Shown here in pieces: positions 1 through 7,641 of a stretch of 64,000 bases of DNA. Under the pieces are notes generated by a model that saw only the letters and a program-made list of their open reading frames with translations, was not told where the DNA came from and did not search any database. Numbering within the stretch: position 1 is the stretch's first letter; each line of letters starts with the position of its first letter. A program made the position numbers and the translations under genes. This DNA comes from Notoacmeibacter sp. MSK16QG-6 (GTDB taxonomy: Bacteria; Pseudomonadota; Alphaproteobacteria; Rhizobiales; Rhizobiaceae): the NCBI RefSeq assembly GCF_024158145.1, contig NZ_JAMYXM010000001.1:1054001-1118000 (forward strand). The letters are read 5' to 3'.

Positions 1-788
1 GCCTGACCTCCCTTGATGAGGCGCACGGTCTTGGACTGTCGGTCCTCCCGCTCACCCAATGGCGGTAGCGGCGCGCGTATGCCGACATCCTTGACGGAGC
101 GAAGGACCAGAGAGATCTGGTCGTATGTCTGCTGGGCTACGGTCACGAGTTCGACCTCATCGGGAGACAGTTCCAGCGTCGCGGTCTGGCCTATGCTGGT
201 CTGTGGCCCATCCGGTCCCTGCTTGAAGAACTGGTCAATCGCCAGAACACGCACATTTTCCAGAATGATGTTGGTGTTGACGGTGCCGTCTTCCGTTTTG
301 ATGCCCATGAGGTCGACGTAGTCGTTCGGCAGGACGAAGCCGCCGCCAGTGCTTTCACTTGAGACGCGGACGGCCAGAGCGCGCATGCCTTTGGGCAAGA
401 CAGCGCTCATGTAATTCTTGCCGAAGCCGACCAGCCTGTTTTTGCGAATGGGCTCCCCGACGGTCAGCGGCAGCCGGACGGTCGTGCCGACCAGCTTGTT
501 TATGGCATCGGGCTCTTTGCTTTTGACGACGTAGCTCGGATCGACGACCTCGGCAGGCCATTTCTGCCAACGCATCTGTTCCAGGATCAACGTCTCGCCG
601 ATGCCGATCGGCTCGACCATGACCAGCACCTCTTCGACCGCAACGGGCGGAGGCGCAGGCTCAGAGGTTTCTGAAAGTTGAGGCTGCGGCACGGGCGCGG
701 GCTCGTCCATAAAGCCCTTGGCCAGAATACCAGCACCGATGGCGGCGACCAGCGCAACAGCCAGAACGATGATCTGAGACGACTTCAT
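1..788 (-). CDS. cpaB: Flp pilus assembly protein CpaB (partial, C-terminus outside window)
   Basis: Inner-membrane component of the Flp/Tad type IVb pilus machine. The minus-strand frame opens at ATG 788 and stays open to base 1, so about 262 N-terminal residues are seen and the C-terminus lies beyond the edge. It starts MKSSQIIVLAVALVAAIGAG, a signal-anchor helix, then a Pro-rich linker and a SAF/RcpC-like region (SYVVKSKEPDAINKL, LPKGMRALAVRV, GFVLPNDYVDL) that is diagnostic of CpaB/RcpC. It lies upstream of the rest of the cpa cluster and shares its direction with cpaA and the pilin. A CtrA-like box lies about 60-70 bp upstream. Identification is strong; only completeness is unknown. Confidence 0.9.
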   Translation of the reverse strand, partial: MKSSQIIVLAVALVAAIGAGILAKGFMDEPAPVPQPQLSETSEPAPPPVAVEEVLVMVEPIGIGETLILEQMRWQKWPAEVVDPSYVVKSKEPDAINKLVGTTVRLPLTVGEPIRKNRLVGFGKNYMSAVLPKGMRALAVRVSSESTGGGFVLPNDYVDLMGIKTEDGTVNTNIILENVRVLAIDQFFKQGPDGPQTSIGQTATLELSPDEVELVTVAQQTYDQISLVLRSVKDVGIRAPLPPLGEREDRQSKTVRLIKGGQ

Positions 789-845
789 ACCGATTCCTTC
801 TGAAGGGCGTTTCGCCCCGTCGAAGGGAATCTGCGTCCGCAATCG

Positions 846-860
846 TTAGATTACGGTTAA
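846..860 (-). promoter_or_regulatory. Possible CtrA box upstream of cpaB
   Basis: The plus-strand text is TTAG-attacgg-TTAA, seven of eight bases of the alphaproteobacterial CtrA consensus TTAA-N7-TTAA. It lies about 58-72 bp upstream of the cpaB start. CtrA controls pilus genes in Caulobacter; binding here is inference. Confidence 0.35.
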
Positions 861-908
861 TCAATCAAGATCAGACATACTTAATAAAATGCAAAGCGGC
901 ATCTGGAG

Positions 909-1448
909 TTAGCTTATCGCCAGGCTCTCGATGACAAGGCGGGCAATTGGCGACTGCGGAAATGCCATCAATCCAGCCATTCCGAGGGCAAGACCATAGG
1001 GCACGCCGCTATCGTTTTCTTCCAGATAGGCGGGCATTTGGGTATTGGGGCCAAGTACACGACCGGCAAAGAAACGCACGATTTCGTTGTGGCGGAATAA
1101 AAGTACGCCGACGGTCACAACTCCGCCCAGAAGGCTTGCTGCCAAAAGATAATACACTAGGGGGTCGCCCCACCCCATCCAGAGCGCCGTTGCGGCAATC
1201 AGTTTTGCGTCGCCACCGCCCATCGTACCGAACGCGAACATCGCGAAGGTGGCAGCGAGAACGCCAGCAAAGACCGCAGCGTGCAAGCCGATATCAGACC
1301 ATCCCATGCCGGTGGTGAGAGCCACGAGCAAAAAAATGGCAATAAGCGTAAAGGAGACACGGTTGGCGATAGTCATCGATAGGCTGTCGGTGATTGCCGC
1401 CCAAATCATACAGAACGGAAAGACCACCAATATGACAGCTTCGATCAT
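909..1448 (-). CDS. cpaA: Prepilin peptidase CpaA/TadV
   Basis: Type IV prepilin peptidase (A24 family) that cleaves and may methylate Flp prepilin and TadE-like pseudopilins at the cytoplasmic face of the inner membrane. The 179-residue polytopic protein carries both aspartates of the family: Asp21 in AAITDSLS and Asp80 in GTMGGGDAKL (the GxGD motif). The short length, without the N-terminal methyltransferase domain of PilD, is typical of CpaA/TadV. It sits between cpaB and the pilin gene on the same strand, the order expected for a tad locus. A GTTAAC sequence (1486-1491) lies upstream of its start. Confidence 0.92.
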   Translation of the reverse strand: MIEAVILVVFPFCMIWAAITDSLSMTIANRVSFTLIAIFLLVALTTGMGWSDIGLHAAVFAGVLAATFAMFAFGTMGGGDAKLIAATALWMGWGDPLVYYLLAASLLGGVVTVGVLLFRHNEIVRFFAGRVLGPNTQMPAYLEENDSGVPYGLALGMAGLMAFPQSPIARLVIESLAIS

Positions 1449-1557
1449 CGCTTAGGTCCTGTACGTCCCAGATCAATTGAGAATCGTTAACGGAGGCGGA
1501 TCGCAAGACCCGCCTTCCGTGATCTTCCTTTCAAAGCCTAGAAAAGGCTCAAATTAC

Positions 1558-1725
1558 TTAGCCTTTGATGCTAGAAGCGATCGAGCTGAATTTGGACTTC
1601 AGGTTGGTGCCGACAGCGGTCACTGCGGTGATGATGGCCACAGCGATCAGCGCAGCGATCAGGCCGTATTCGATAGCGGTTGCGCCGGATTCATCTTTGG
1701 CGAAACGAGCAATCAGCTTGGTCAT
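1558..1725 (-). CDS. Flp family type IVb pilin
   Basis: Major subunit of the Flp pilus, 55 residues. The start at ATG 1725 is chosen over an upstream in-frame start because AGGAG lies 8 bases before it and because the leader then has the right length: MTKLIARFAKDESG, then ATAIEYGLIAALIAV. The expected cleavage is after Gly14, leaving the Glu of AIEYG at position +5 and a single hydrophobic helix, the hallmark of Flp/Fap pilins. CpaA next door is the likely processing enzyme. A short dyad at 1535-1549 after the stop may end the transcript. Confidence 0.93.
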   Translation of the reverse strand: MTKLIARFAKDESGATAIEYGLIAALIAVAIITAVTAVGTNLKSKFSSIASSIKG

Positions 1726-1832
1726 TGTAAAAGCTCCTGGTTCAGGTTGCACAGCACGTCCGTCAACATTGTCTGCCCGTTGATCGGATGCGGCCAATCT
1801 ACCGCCGACCTGTTTCATGCTCGTTAGCAAAT

Positions 1833-1840
1833 ATGGTTAA
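1833..1840 (-). promoter_or_regulatory. CtrA half-site-like TTAACCAT in the pilin promoter region
   Basis: Read on minus, the sequence is TTAACCAT, identical to the half-site used by Caulobacter CtrA, 108 bp upstream of the pilin start. No second half-site at the correct spacing was found, so the call is tentative. Confidence 0.3.
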
Positions 1841-1987
1841 CGGATTGCCTGACCCGAAAAAGCTGACGCAGAGGTATGTTAGGGCGGCCGGTCACTGACG
1901 ATTGATCCGCGAAATAACGGGCTTAACCAATATTTCACCAAACCCATCCATCCTTCCATCGACCCGCCTCTTTCAGGATAATCCGCC

Positions 1988-2389
1988 ATGCGCCTTGCGC
2001 TTCTCACTACTCTTTCGATCAGCGGAGCGCTTGCTACGGGCATTGTTGCCGCCCAGGCTGCGGAGGGCATTTCCATCGACAAGGGGAATGCCCGGATCGT
2101 CAAACTGGTGGAACCTGCCGAGACCGTTATCGTGGGCGAGCCTACCGTCGCTGACGTAACGGTGAAGGATTCGCGAACCCTCGTGCTGACCGGCCGGACC
2201 TATGGCAGTACCAATCTGGTCGTCTTCAATGCTGCGGGCGAGCCGATCGTCGATCAGCCGGTTATCGTCAGCCGTCAGGGTAAGGGCTCCGTACGACTCT
2301 ACAGGCGTGACGATGTTGAAATGATGACCTGCCTGCCCGTCTGCGAAAAGGATACGATCGGCGGTACTGACGGCGAGAACGACGGATAG
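1988..2389 (+). CDS. Periplasmic pilus assembly N-domain protein (CpaC N-terminus-like)
   Basis: A 133-residue exported protein with signal peptide (MRLALLTTLSISGALATGIVAAQA). The mature part is one pilus-formation N-terminal domain as found at the front of CpaC/RcpA secretins (IVKLVEPAETVIVGEPTVADV, then RTLVLTGRTYGSTNLVVF). The secretin barrel is absent, so this is a stand-alone domain and not a truncated secretin. The C-terminus carries two cysteines (CLPVC), possibly a disulfide. It is divergent from the pilin gene and upstream of the two TadE-like genes, so it probably acts in the periplasmic part of the pilus machine. The specific role is inferred. Confidence 0.8.
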   Translation: MRLALLTTLSISGALATGIVAAQAAEGISIDKGNARIVKLVEPAETVIVGEPTVADVTVKDSRTLVLTGRTYGSTNLVVFNAAGEPIVDQPVIVSRQGKGSVRLYRRDDVEMMTCLPVCEKDTIGGTDGENDG

Positions 2390-2485
2390 GCGCGGCAGAC
2401 GTCGAACTCTATCGGTCCACGCAACACTTCATGAAGATTCTTGGCCTAAGCTCACTTGGATGAAAATCCAACGAGACGGGCTTCC

Positions 2486-3031
2486 ATGGATTTGAAACAG
2501 AATAGTTCGGGCAGATGGCGTTGTCTTCCGAAACGGTTCCTGCGGCACCGTTCCGGCGCGACCGCGGTCGAATTTTCGTTTCTTCTGATCCCGTTTCTTG
2601 TCCTCGTTTTTTCGATCATCGAGGTTTCTCTGGGGTTTGCTGCTGGCCAGTTGCTCGCCAACGGAAGTGAAAAAGTCGTTCGAAAGATCCGTACCGGTCA
2701 GCAGACCGTCGTGACCGATGACTGGGTCAAGACTCAGATTTGCGACACGCTTTCGCTTCTTGCCGGCAATAACTGCAAAAACGAAATATCGGTCTATCTG
2801 CAAAATCAGGGCAGTTTTTCGGCTGCAGCTTCGGCTTCGCAGATCTCACTGTTGGGCGATGGCTCCATCGACACCGCAGGATGGGGCGTCAGCGTCGGTG
2901 GATCGTCCACCATTCACACGCTGAAGACCGTGTATCCGAGACCTACCATGATCGATCTGCTCAGCCTCGTCGCTCCCAATGCGAAGATGGAATTCTTCTA
3001 TACATCGACGTGGCGAAACGAACCCTACTGA
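2486..3031 (+). CDS. TadE-like pseudopilin
   Basis: TadE/TadG family protein of the Flp pilus system, 181 residues from ATG 2486; an in-frame TTG at 2456 would add ten residues but has no better ribosome site. A basic N-terminus (LPKRFLRHRSG) is followed by ATAVEFSFLLIPFLVLVF, the TadE prepilin-like signature with cleavage expected after Gly and Glu at +5. The remainder is a periplasmic domain. A second TadE-like gene follows 40 bp downstream. TadE and TadF/G are processed by the same peptidase as Flp and are needed for pilus assembly in Aggregatibacter; the role here is by homology. Confidence 0.82.
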   Translation: MDLKQNSSGRWRCLPKRFLRHRSGATAVEFSFLLIPFLVLVFSIIEVSLGFAAGQLLANGSEKVVRKIRTGQQTVVTDDWVKTQICDTLSLLAGNNCKNEISVYLQNQGSFSAAASASQISLLGDGSIDTAGWGVSVGGSSTIHTLKTVYPRPTMIDLLSLVAPNAKMEFFYTSTWRNEPY

Positions 3032-3071
3032 AGATATCTGCCCAACCGGCCGCTGGAAGGACAAATTTTCG

Positions 3072-3683
3072 ATGCTCCATTCTGTCGCATCACGTTCACG
3101 ATCCGCAGCGCAACGTCTCTGGCAGGACAGGCGCGGCGTGGCAGCTACCGAATTTGCCATCGTGGCGCCGTTTCTGCTGGTCGCTTATCTCGGTTCGATC
3201 GAACTTGCCGCAGGCATCGATGCGGCCAAGAAGATTAGCCGATCCGCCGGTGTGGTGGCCGACCTCGTCACCCAAGGCGATAGCTACACATCCTCTGAAC
3301 TGGGCGAATTGCTCGATATCGGCATGGCCAACATCCAGCCTTATAGTCGCTCAAAGCCGACGATGTCTTTGTATGGCATAGAAATGGACGATAGCAGCGG
3401 CACCGTCCAGGCGAAGGTGAAATGGTCGATCACCAAAACCAAGGGTGGATCACTTAGCCAGGCGGTGGCGGCCGGCACCGTTTTAACGGACGTGCCGGCC
3501 AATCTACTGGTGAAAGACACATTTCTTGTGCGCGCCGTGACGGATCTCAGCTACAAGTCGCTTTCTCTCGGCTCCACAGAATACACTGGAAATCTTGACG
3601 GCATCGCCCTGTCCGACACCGCCAATTTTCGCCCTCGCTACGAAGACGAAATTACGTGCTCCGACTGCGGGTCGCTGCCGTAA
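3072..3683 (+). CDS. TadE/TadG family pilus protein
   Basis: Second TadE-like protein of the cluster, 203 residues. ATG 3072 is chosen because GGAAGGA precedes it; the longer open frame overlaps the upstream gene. The N-terminus has the basic segment RLWQDRRG and then VAATEFAIVAPFLLVAYL, a pseudopilin-type signature with Glu at +5, followed by a periplasmic domain with a Cys pair (CSDCG) at the C-terminus. It is probably cotranscribed with the preceding TadE-like gene and with the N-domain protein. It lacks the long von Willebrand domain of full TadG, so it is closer to TadE in size. Confidence 0.8.
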   Translation: MLHSVASRSRSAAQRLWQDRRGVAATEFAIVAPFLLVAYLGSIELAAGIDAAKKISRSAGVVADLVTQGDSYTSSELGELLDIGMANIQPYSRSKPTMSLYGIEMDDSSGTVQAKVKWSITKTKGGSLSQAVAAGTVLTDVPANLLVKDTFLVRAVTDLSYKSLSLGSTEYTGNLDGIALSDTANFRPRYEDEITCSDCGSLP

Positions 3684-3768
3684 CCGAACCGCCTATTGCG
3701 CCGGTCCAAAGGGACTTTTATCTGCATAAGCGAGTCTTCCCTGCAGCCAGTCAGGTTCCTAAGAAGCC

Positions 3769-4662
3769 ATGCCCGAATTACCGGAAGTGGAAACCGTTCG
3801 CCGCGGCCTCGCTCCTTTTCTCGAAGGAGCAACTATCGAACGCTTCGAGGCAAGACGGCCCGATTTGCGCTTCCCCCTTCCGGATCACATCGAAGAGATC
3901 TGCAACGGTCGCCTGATTACCGGTCTCGGTCGACGAGCGAAGTACCTGTTGTTTCATCTCGACGATGATATGACGCTTATCAGCCATCTCGGCATGAGCG
4001 GTTCCTGGCGGATTGAAAGCGACGGTTTATCCAAACCGACCGCTGCGACTTATCATCCAAAAGGCAAATCTGGCCCCCACGATCATCTCGTTCTGGATAT
4101 CGCCTGCCTCGGCAAGCCGGTCGGGCGCGTCATCTACAACGATCCCCGAAGGTTCGGTTTTCTGCTTCAATCCCGGACAAGCGAATTGGATCGTCATCCC
4201 GCATTGTCTGGACTGGGCATGGAGCCGTTAGGCAACGCACTTGGCGGAACTGAACTGGCACGGCTGATGGCCGGGCGGATCGCGCCGCTCAAGGCGGCGT
4301 TGCTGGATCAGAGGTTGATCGCCGGACTTGGCAATATCTATGTCTGCGAGGCTTTATGGCTATCGCGCCTTTCGCCCCGCCGCCGCGCCGGCTCCATCGT
4401 GCGGAAAAATGGCGGCCCAACCGAACGCGCCGACCGCCTCGCTAGCGCCATCCGATCTGTCCTGACAGAGGCCGTGGAGGCCGGCGGCTCGTCGCTACGC
4501 GATCATATCCGCGCCGATGGAACGCTGGGCTATTTTCAACATCGCTTCAAGGTCTACGACCGCGAGGGACGAGACTGCCCGCGTGAAGAATGCAATGGCG
4601 TTATCAAGCGGATTGTGCAGAGCGGCCGTTCGACTTTCCACTGCCCCGTTTGTCAGCGTTAG
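3769..4662 (+). CDS. mutM: Formamidopyrimidine-DNA glycosylase
   Basis: Base-excision repair enzyme that removes 8-oxoguanine and formamidopyrimidines and nicks the abasic site. The 297-residue protein starts MPELPEVETVRRGL, with Pro2 (after Met removal the N-terminal nucleophile) and Glu3 intact. The helix-two-turn-helix segment GLGNIYVCEALW and a C-terminal zinc finger are present, with cysteine spacing C-x4-C-x16-C-x2-C and end CPVCQR. The wider first spacing is, to my knowledge, common in alphaproteobacterial Fpg. It precedes rpsT and dnaA. Confidence 0.96.
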   Translation: MPELPEVETVRRGLAPFLEGATIERFEARRPDLRFPLPDHIEEICNGRLITGLGRRAKYLLFHLDDDMTLISHLGMSGSWRIESDGLSKPTAATYHPKGKSGPHDHLVLDIACLGKPVGRVIYNDPRRFGFLLQSRTSELDRHPALSGLGMEPLGNALGGTELARLMAGRIAPLKAALLDQRLIAGLGNIYVCEALWLSRLSPRRRAGSIVRKNGGPTERADRLASAIRSVLTEAVEAGGSSLRDHIRADGTLGYFQHRFKVYDREGRDCPREECNGVIKRIVQSGRSTFHCPVCQR

Positions 4663-4829
4663 GCTTCTTTCCGAGGGCGAGAGACGCGGCAAGATTTCAA
4701 CCCTTTCTGCTTGACGCATTGCCGGACCGTGGCTAAAAGCGCCCCAACCTTGGCGGCCCGAAACGGCCGCCTGCTTTGTTTCGCCACCCGTTGACGGGTC
4801 GAGAACCCAGACACGCAAGGATATTCGCT

Positions 4830-5096
4830 ATGGCCAATACGCCATCGGCCAAAAAGGCCACCCGCAAGATCGCCGCCCGGACCGCTGTCAACAAGTCGCG
4901 TCGCACCCGCATGCGCACCTATGTCCGCAAGGTCGAAGAAGCGATCGCTGCTGGCGACAAGGACGCTGCGCAGGAAGCGCTTCGCCTGGCGCAGCCGCAG
5001 ATCATGCGCGCAGCCAATCGCGGTATCATCCACAAAAACACCGCTTCCCGTAAGGTGTCCCGCCTTTCGCACCGCATCAAGTCGATCGGCGCCTGA
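4830..5096 (+). CDS. rpsT: 30S ribosomal protein S20
   Basis: Primary 16S rRNA-binding protein of the 30S subunit, 88 residues. ATG 4830 is set by AAGGA just upstream and by the family start [18 protein letters not shown]; the longer open frame adds an implausible leader. The Lys/Arg-rich helical sequence and conserved end ([18 protein letters not shown]) fit S20. It is followed by an intrinsic terminator and then a long spacer before dnaA, an arrangement common in this order. Confidence 0.97.
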   Translation: MANTPSAKKATRKIAARTAVNKSRRTRMRTYVRKVEEAIAAGDKDAAQEALRLAQPQIMRAANRGIIHKNTASRKVSRLSHRIKSIGA

Positions 5097-5150
5097 ACCT
5101 GTTCGGGTAACGCTGGCACTATACAACCTAGTGCTGAAATAATTGTGGCA

Positions 5151-5185
5151 GGCCTGTTGCACGCGCAGCAGGCCTTTCGCATTTT
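5151..5185 (+). terminator. Intrinsic terminator after rpsT
   Basis: A ten-base stem GGCCTGTTGC/GCAGCAGGCC (one G-T pair) with loop ACGC is followed by a T-rich tail (TTTCGCATTTT). It lies 55 bp after the rpsT stop. Confidence 0.75.
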
Positions 5186-5923
5186 AGGACCGGTTTTTCT
5201 CGTCGATCCCACCCGTTTCGGTCGAGGCCGCCTAAAGAGTGGTCAAACCGCTTCCATATGCGGCAGGAGCGATATAACTTAGCGAAAAGCTTGGCCCTCT
5301 TATGTTCACCCTTATTAAATATTTCTCCATACTATCAGTATGTTACGAGATAAAATCCACAGCTTCTCCAGTGCGTTTTGCAGAGAATCGAAATAGGCTC
5401 AGAGTCAACTAAAAAGATATAATTTTTTTTACCGATCCAGCCGATCAGCCGTTCATGACAGGAAGGTAACAGAATCCCAAGGCTTTAGTGCCGACAGGAT
5501 CGGCTAATGCATCTTCAGGTTGTGCATTTGAAAATCACTCCCCCATTTGAGGCTTGTAAGTTTGGATCGTCCTTCTGTAGAGTGTGCCCACTAGAGAGGG
5601 GGACGACATCTCCCGCCTGACTGAACATCTTTAGCTGCGCTTTCATGCAAGATCGTCGGCAACGTCCGACGGCTGTGGCGGAGCTTTGTCGATTGGGCTG
5701 ATGGACGTCCGACACGATATTCCCGAACAGGATATCGTGACAAAAAAAGAAGAAGCCAATCCGAAATCGGATATGGCCTGCCAGTCGACATGTCCACGCG
5801 GCCAGCGGTCGCGCGGGATGAACGAGGTTTACCTCGGCAGTCGACAGTTTGGCGATTGGGAACAGTCCTCGCGCGTAAGCGCGAGAAGCGAATAGACGCG
5901 GCGGACAAAAGCGAGGTGGAGCG
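5186..5923. other. Long spacer upstream of dnaA, probable dnaA promoter/leader region
   Basis: No convincing gene lies here. The stretch 5290-5430 is clearly AT-richer than its surroundings and includes AAATCCACA (5353-5361), 7/9 to the DnaA box TTATCCACA with the core intact. Three GANTC sites (5385-5389, 5402-5406, 5472-5476) cluster in 92 bp. A dyad CGTCGG-N6-CCGACG lies at 5654-5671 and a tight hairpin at 5868-5885. Promoter and leader functions fit best. An origin cannot be excluded, but strong DnaA-box clusters are lacking. Confidence 0.5.
5868..5885 (+). promoter_or_regulatory. Leader hairpin with GTAA loop just before dnaA
   Basis: A perfect seven-base stem CTCGCGC/GCGCGAG closes a GTAA loop (a GNRA tetraloop in RNA), ending 38 bases before the dnaA GTG. 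There is no T-tract, so it is not a terminator. It may stabilise the dnaA leader or affect its translation. Confidence 0.5.
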
Positions 5924-7450
5924 GTGAGACAGGTCGATCAGCAGAAGGGCACCCATAATAAGGGGACCGTCCTATCTGATGGCGGAGCAGCGGGAGATGA
6001 CGGTGAGGTATCGCCAGCTCTTCTGGAGATGTTCGAACGTGTCCGACAGCGTCTGCGATCGGCTTTAGGTCAGGAAGTTTTCAGTTCGTGGTTTGGCCGC
6101 ATGATGCTGATGGAAGTGAACGGGCCGATCATACGTCTATCCGTACCCACGACCTTTCTACGGTCCTGGATCAACAGCCATTATCTCGATACGCTGCTGG
6201 AAATCTGGAAAGAAGAGCGGCCTGAAACACTTAAGGTCGAGGTTCTGGTACGCAGCGCCGCCCGTTTGCCGCGCGCTACCGTCGTAGCCGGCGAATTCGG
6301 ACGCGAGACGGGCAGCGAGATGCAACCCAGTCGCGCGCATTCGGCCAAGAGCCCGGCTGCAGCGCCACGCCCCAGCAAGCTTCCCGATATTCGCCATGGC
6401 ATTTTCGGCTCGCCGCTCGATCCGCGCTTTACTTTCGACAGCTTTGTGGAAGGACCGAGCAATCGCGTTGCCCATGCCGCTGCACGAGCCGTTTCCGAAT
6501 CCGGCAGTGGATCCGTCCGTTTCAATCCACTCTACATTCACGCCTCGGTGGGACTTGGCAAAACCCATTTGCTGCAGGCCATCGCCGATGAGGCGATCCG
6601 CAAGAACACCGATGCCCGCGTCGTCTATCTGACGGCCGAATATTTCATGTGGCGTTTCGCAACCGCCATTCGGGACAACAATGCCCTGTCCTTCAAGGAG
6701 CAGTTGCGCGATATCGATCTACTGATCATCGACGACATGCAGTTCCTGCAGGGCAAGACGATTCAGAACGAGTTCTGTCATCTGATCAACACGCTGCTCG
6801 ACAGCGCCAAGCAGGTTGTGGTGGCTGCCGACAGGCCTGCCGGCGAGCTGGAGTCCCTGGAAGAGCGCGTGCGCTCACGCCTCAATGGGGGCGTTATTCT
6901 CGAAATGGGGCGGCCGGACGATTCCATGCGCCTCCGCATGCTGCGCGGCAAACTGGAATCCGCTCAGCACGACGACCCGTCGCTGGTCATTTCGGAAGAG
7001 GTTCTGGAACATATCGCCAATACGGTGACCGGCTCTGGCCGCGAACTGGAAGGCGCTTTCAACCAACTTCTGTTCCGCCAGAGCCTCGAGCCGGAAATGA
7101 CCATCGAGAAGGTCGATGAGTTTCTGGCGCACATCTACAAGCAGGGCGAGCCGAAGCGCATTCGCATCGAAGACATCCAGCGCGTGGTCGCCAAGCATTA
7201 CAATGTTTCGAAGACCGAACTGCTGAGCAACCGGCGGACCCGCACGGTCGTGCTTCCGCGCCAGATCGCCATGTTTCTGTCCAAGGTTCTGACACTGCGC
7301 AGCCTGCCTGAAATCGGCCGACGCTTCGGCGGGAAAGACCACACCACGGTTCTTCACGCGGTTCGCAAGATCGAGGGGCTGATCGAGAAGGACAAGAAGC
7401 TTGCGCAAGAGGTCGAGCTTCTCAAGCGGCTCATCAACGAACAGGCCTGA
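5924..7450 (+). CDS. dnaA: Chromosomal replication initiator DnaA
   Basis: AAA+ initiator that binds DnaA boxes and opens the origin, 508 residues from GTG 5924 preceded by GAGGTGGAG. Domain I (about residues 30-110, [21 protein letters not shown]) is followed by a short linker and the AAA+ core: Walker [10 protein letters not shown] (208-216), Walker [10 protein letters not shown] (266-274). The C-terminal DNA-binding domain carries the signature [15 protein letters not shown]. The first P-loop positions are H-A-S rather than the common Y-G-G; I recall similar replacements in rhizobial DnaA. A terminator follows, separating dnaA from dnaN. Confidence 0.98.
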   Translation: MRQVDQQKGTHNKGTVLSDGGAAGDDGEVSPALLEMFERVRQRLRSALGQEVFSSWFGRMMLMEVNGPIIRLSVPTTFLRSWINSHYLDTLLEIWKEERPETLKVEVLVRSAARLPRATVVAGEFGRETGSEMQPSRAHSAKSPAAAPRPSKLPDIRHGIFGSPLDPRFTFDSFVEGPSNRVAHAAARAVSESGSGSVRFNPLYIHASVGLGKTHLLQAIADEAIRKNTDARVVYLTAEYFMWRFATAIRDNNALSFKEQLRDIDLLIIDDMQFLQGKTIQNEFCHLINTLLDSAKQVVVAADRPAGELESLEERVRSRLNGGVILEMGRPDDSMRLRMLRGKLESAQHDDPSLVISEEVLEHIANTVTGSGRELEGAFNQLLFRQSLEPEMTIEKVDEFLAHIYKQGEPKRIRIEDIQRVVAKHYNVSKTELLSNRRTRTVVLPRQIAMFLSKVLTLRSLPEIGRRFGGKDHTTVLHAVRKIEGLIEKDKKLAQEVELLKRLINEQA

Positions 7451-7501
7451 GCGAAGCGGGTCTAGTGTTTCTAGGCGGACCGGCACGTTTCCACAGGCCT
7501 T

Positions 7502-7541
7502 GGCAAGCGAAGCGGCAAATGTGCCGTTTCGCTTGCCTTTG
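7502..7541 (+). terminator. Intrinsic terminator after dnaA
   Basis: A 16-base stem (7502-7517 with 7522-7537, one G-T pair) and four-base loop is followed by TTTG. It separates dnaA from dnaN, implying that dnaN has its own promoter in 7542-7641. Confidence 0.75.
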
Positions 7542-7641
7542 CACCCTGAAAAATGCTCCTTTGCAGGACTGACCGGCGACCGCTGACGGTGCGCCGGCTC
7601 TTTTGTCGGTTCTATTGTTTTTCGAAGGAAGTCAGGTCGCC

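Noticed and set aside
1824-1841. Full CtrA site upstream of the pilin
   Set aside because: The two half-sites TTAG and TTAA are 13 bases apart (start to start), not the 11 needed.
5186-5923. Chromosomal origin (oriC)
   Set aside because: Only one weak DnaA-box-like sequence was found; in this order the origin is often elsewhere.
5591-5956. Open frames in the dnaA spacer (minus 5591-5956; plus 5686-5895)
   Set aside because: The predicted proteins are Arg/Ser-rich without recognisable domains, the minus frame overlaps the dnaA start, and neither has a convincing ribosome site.
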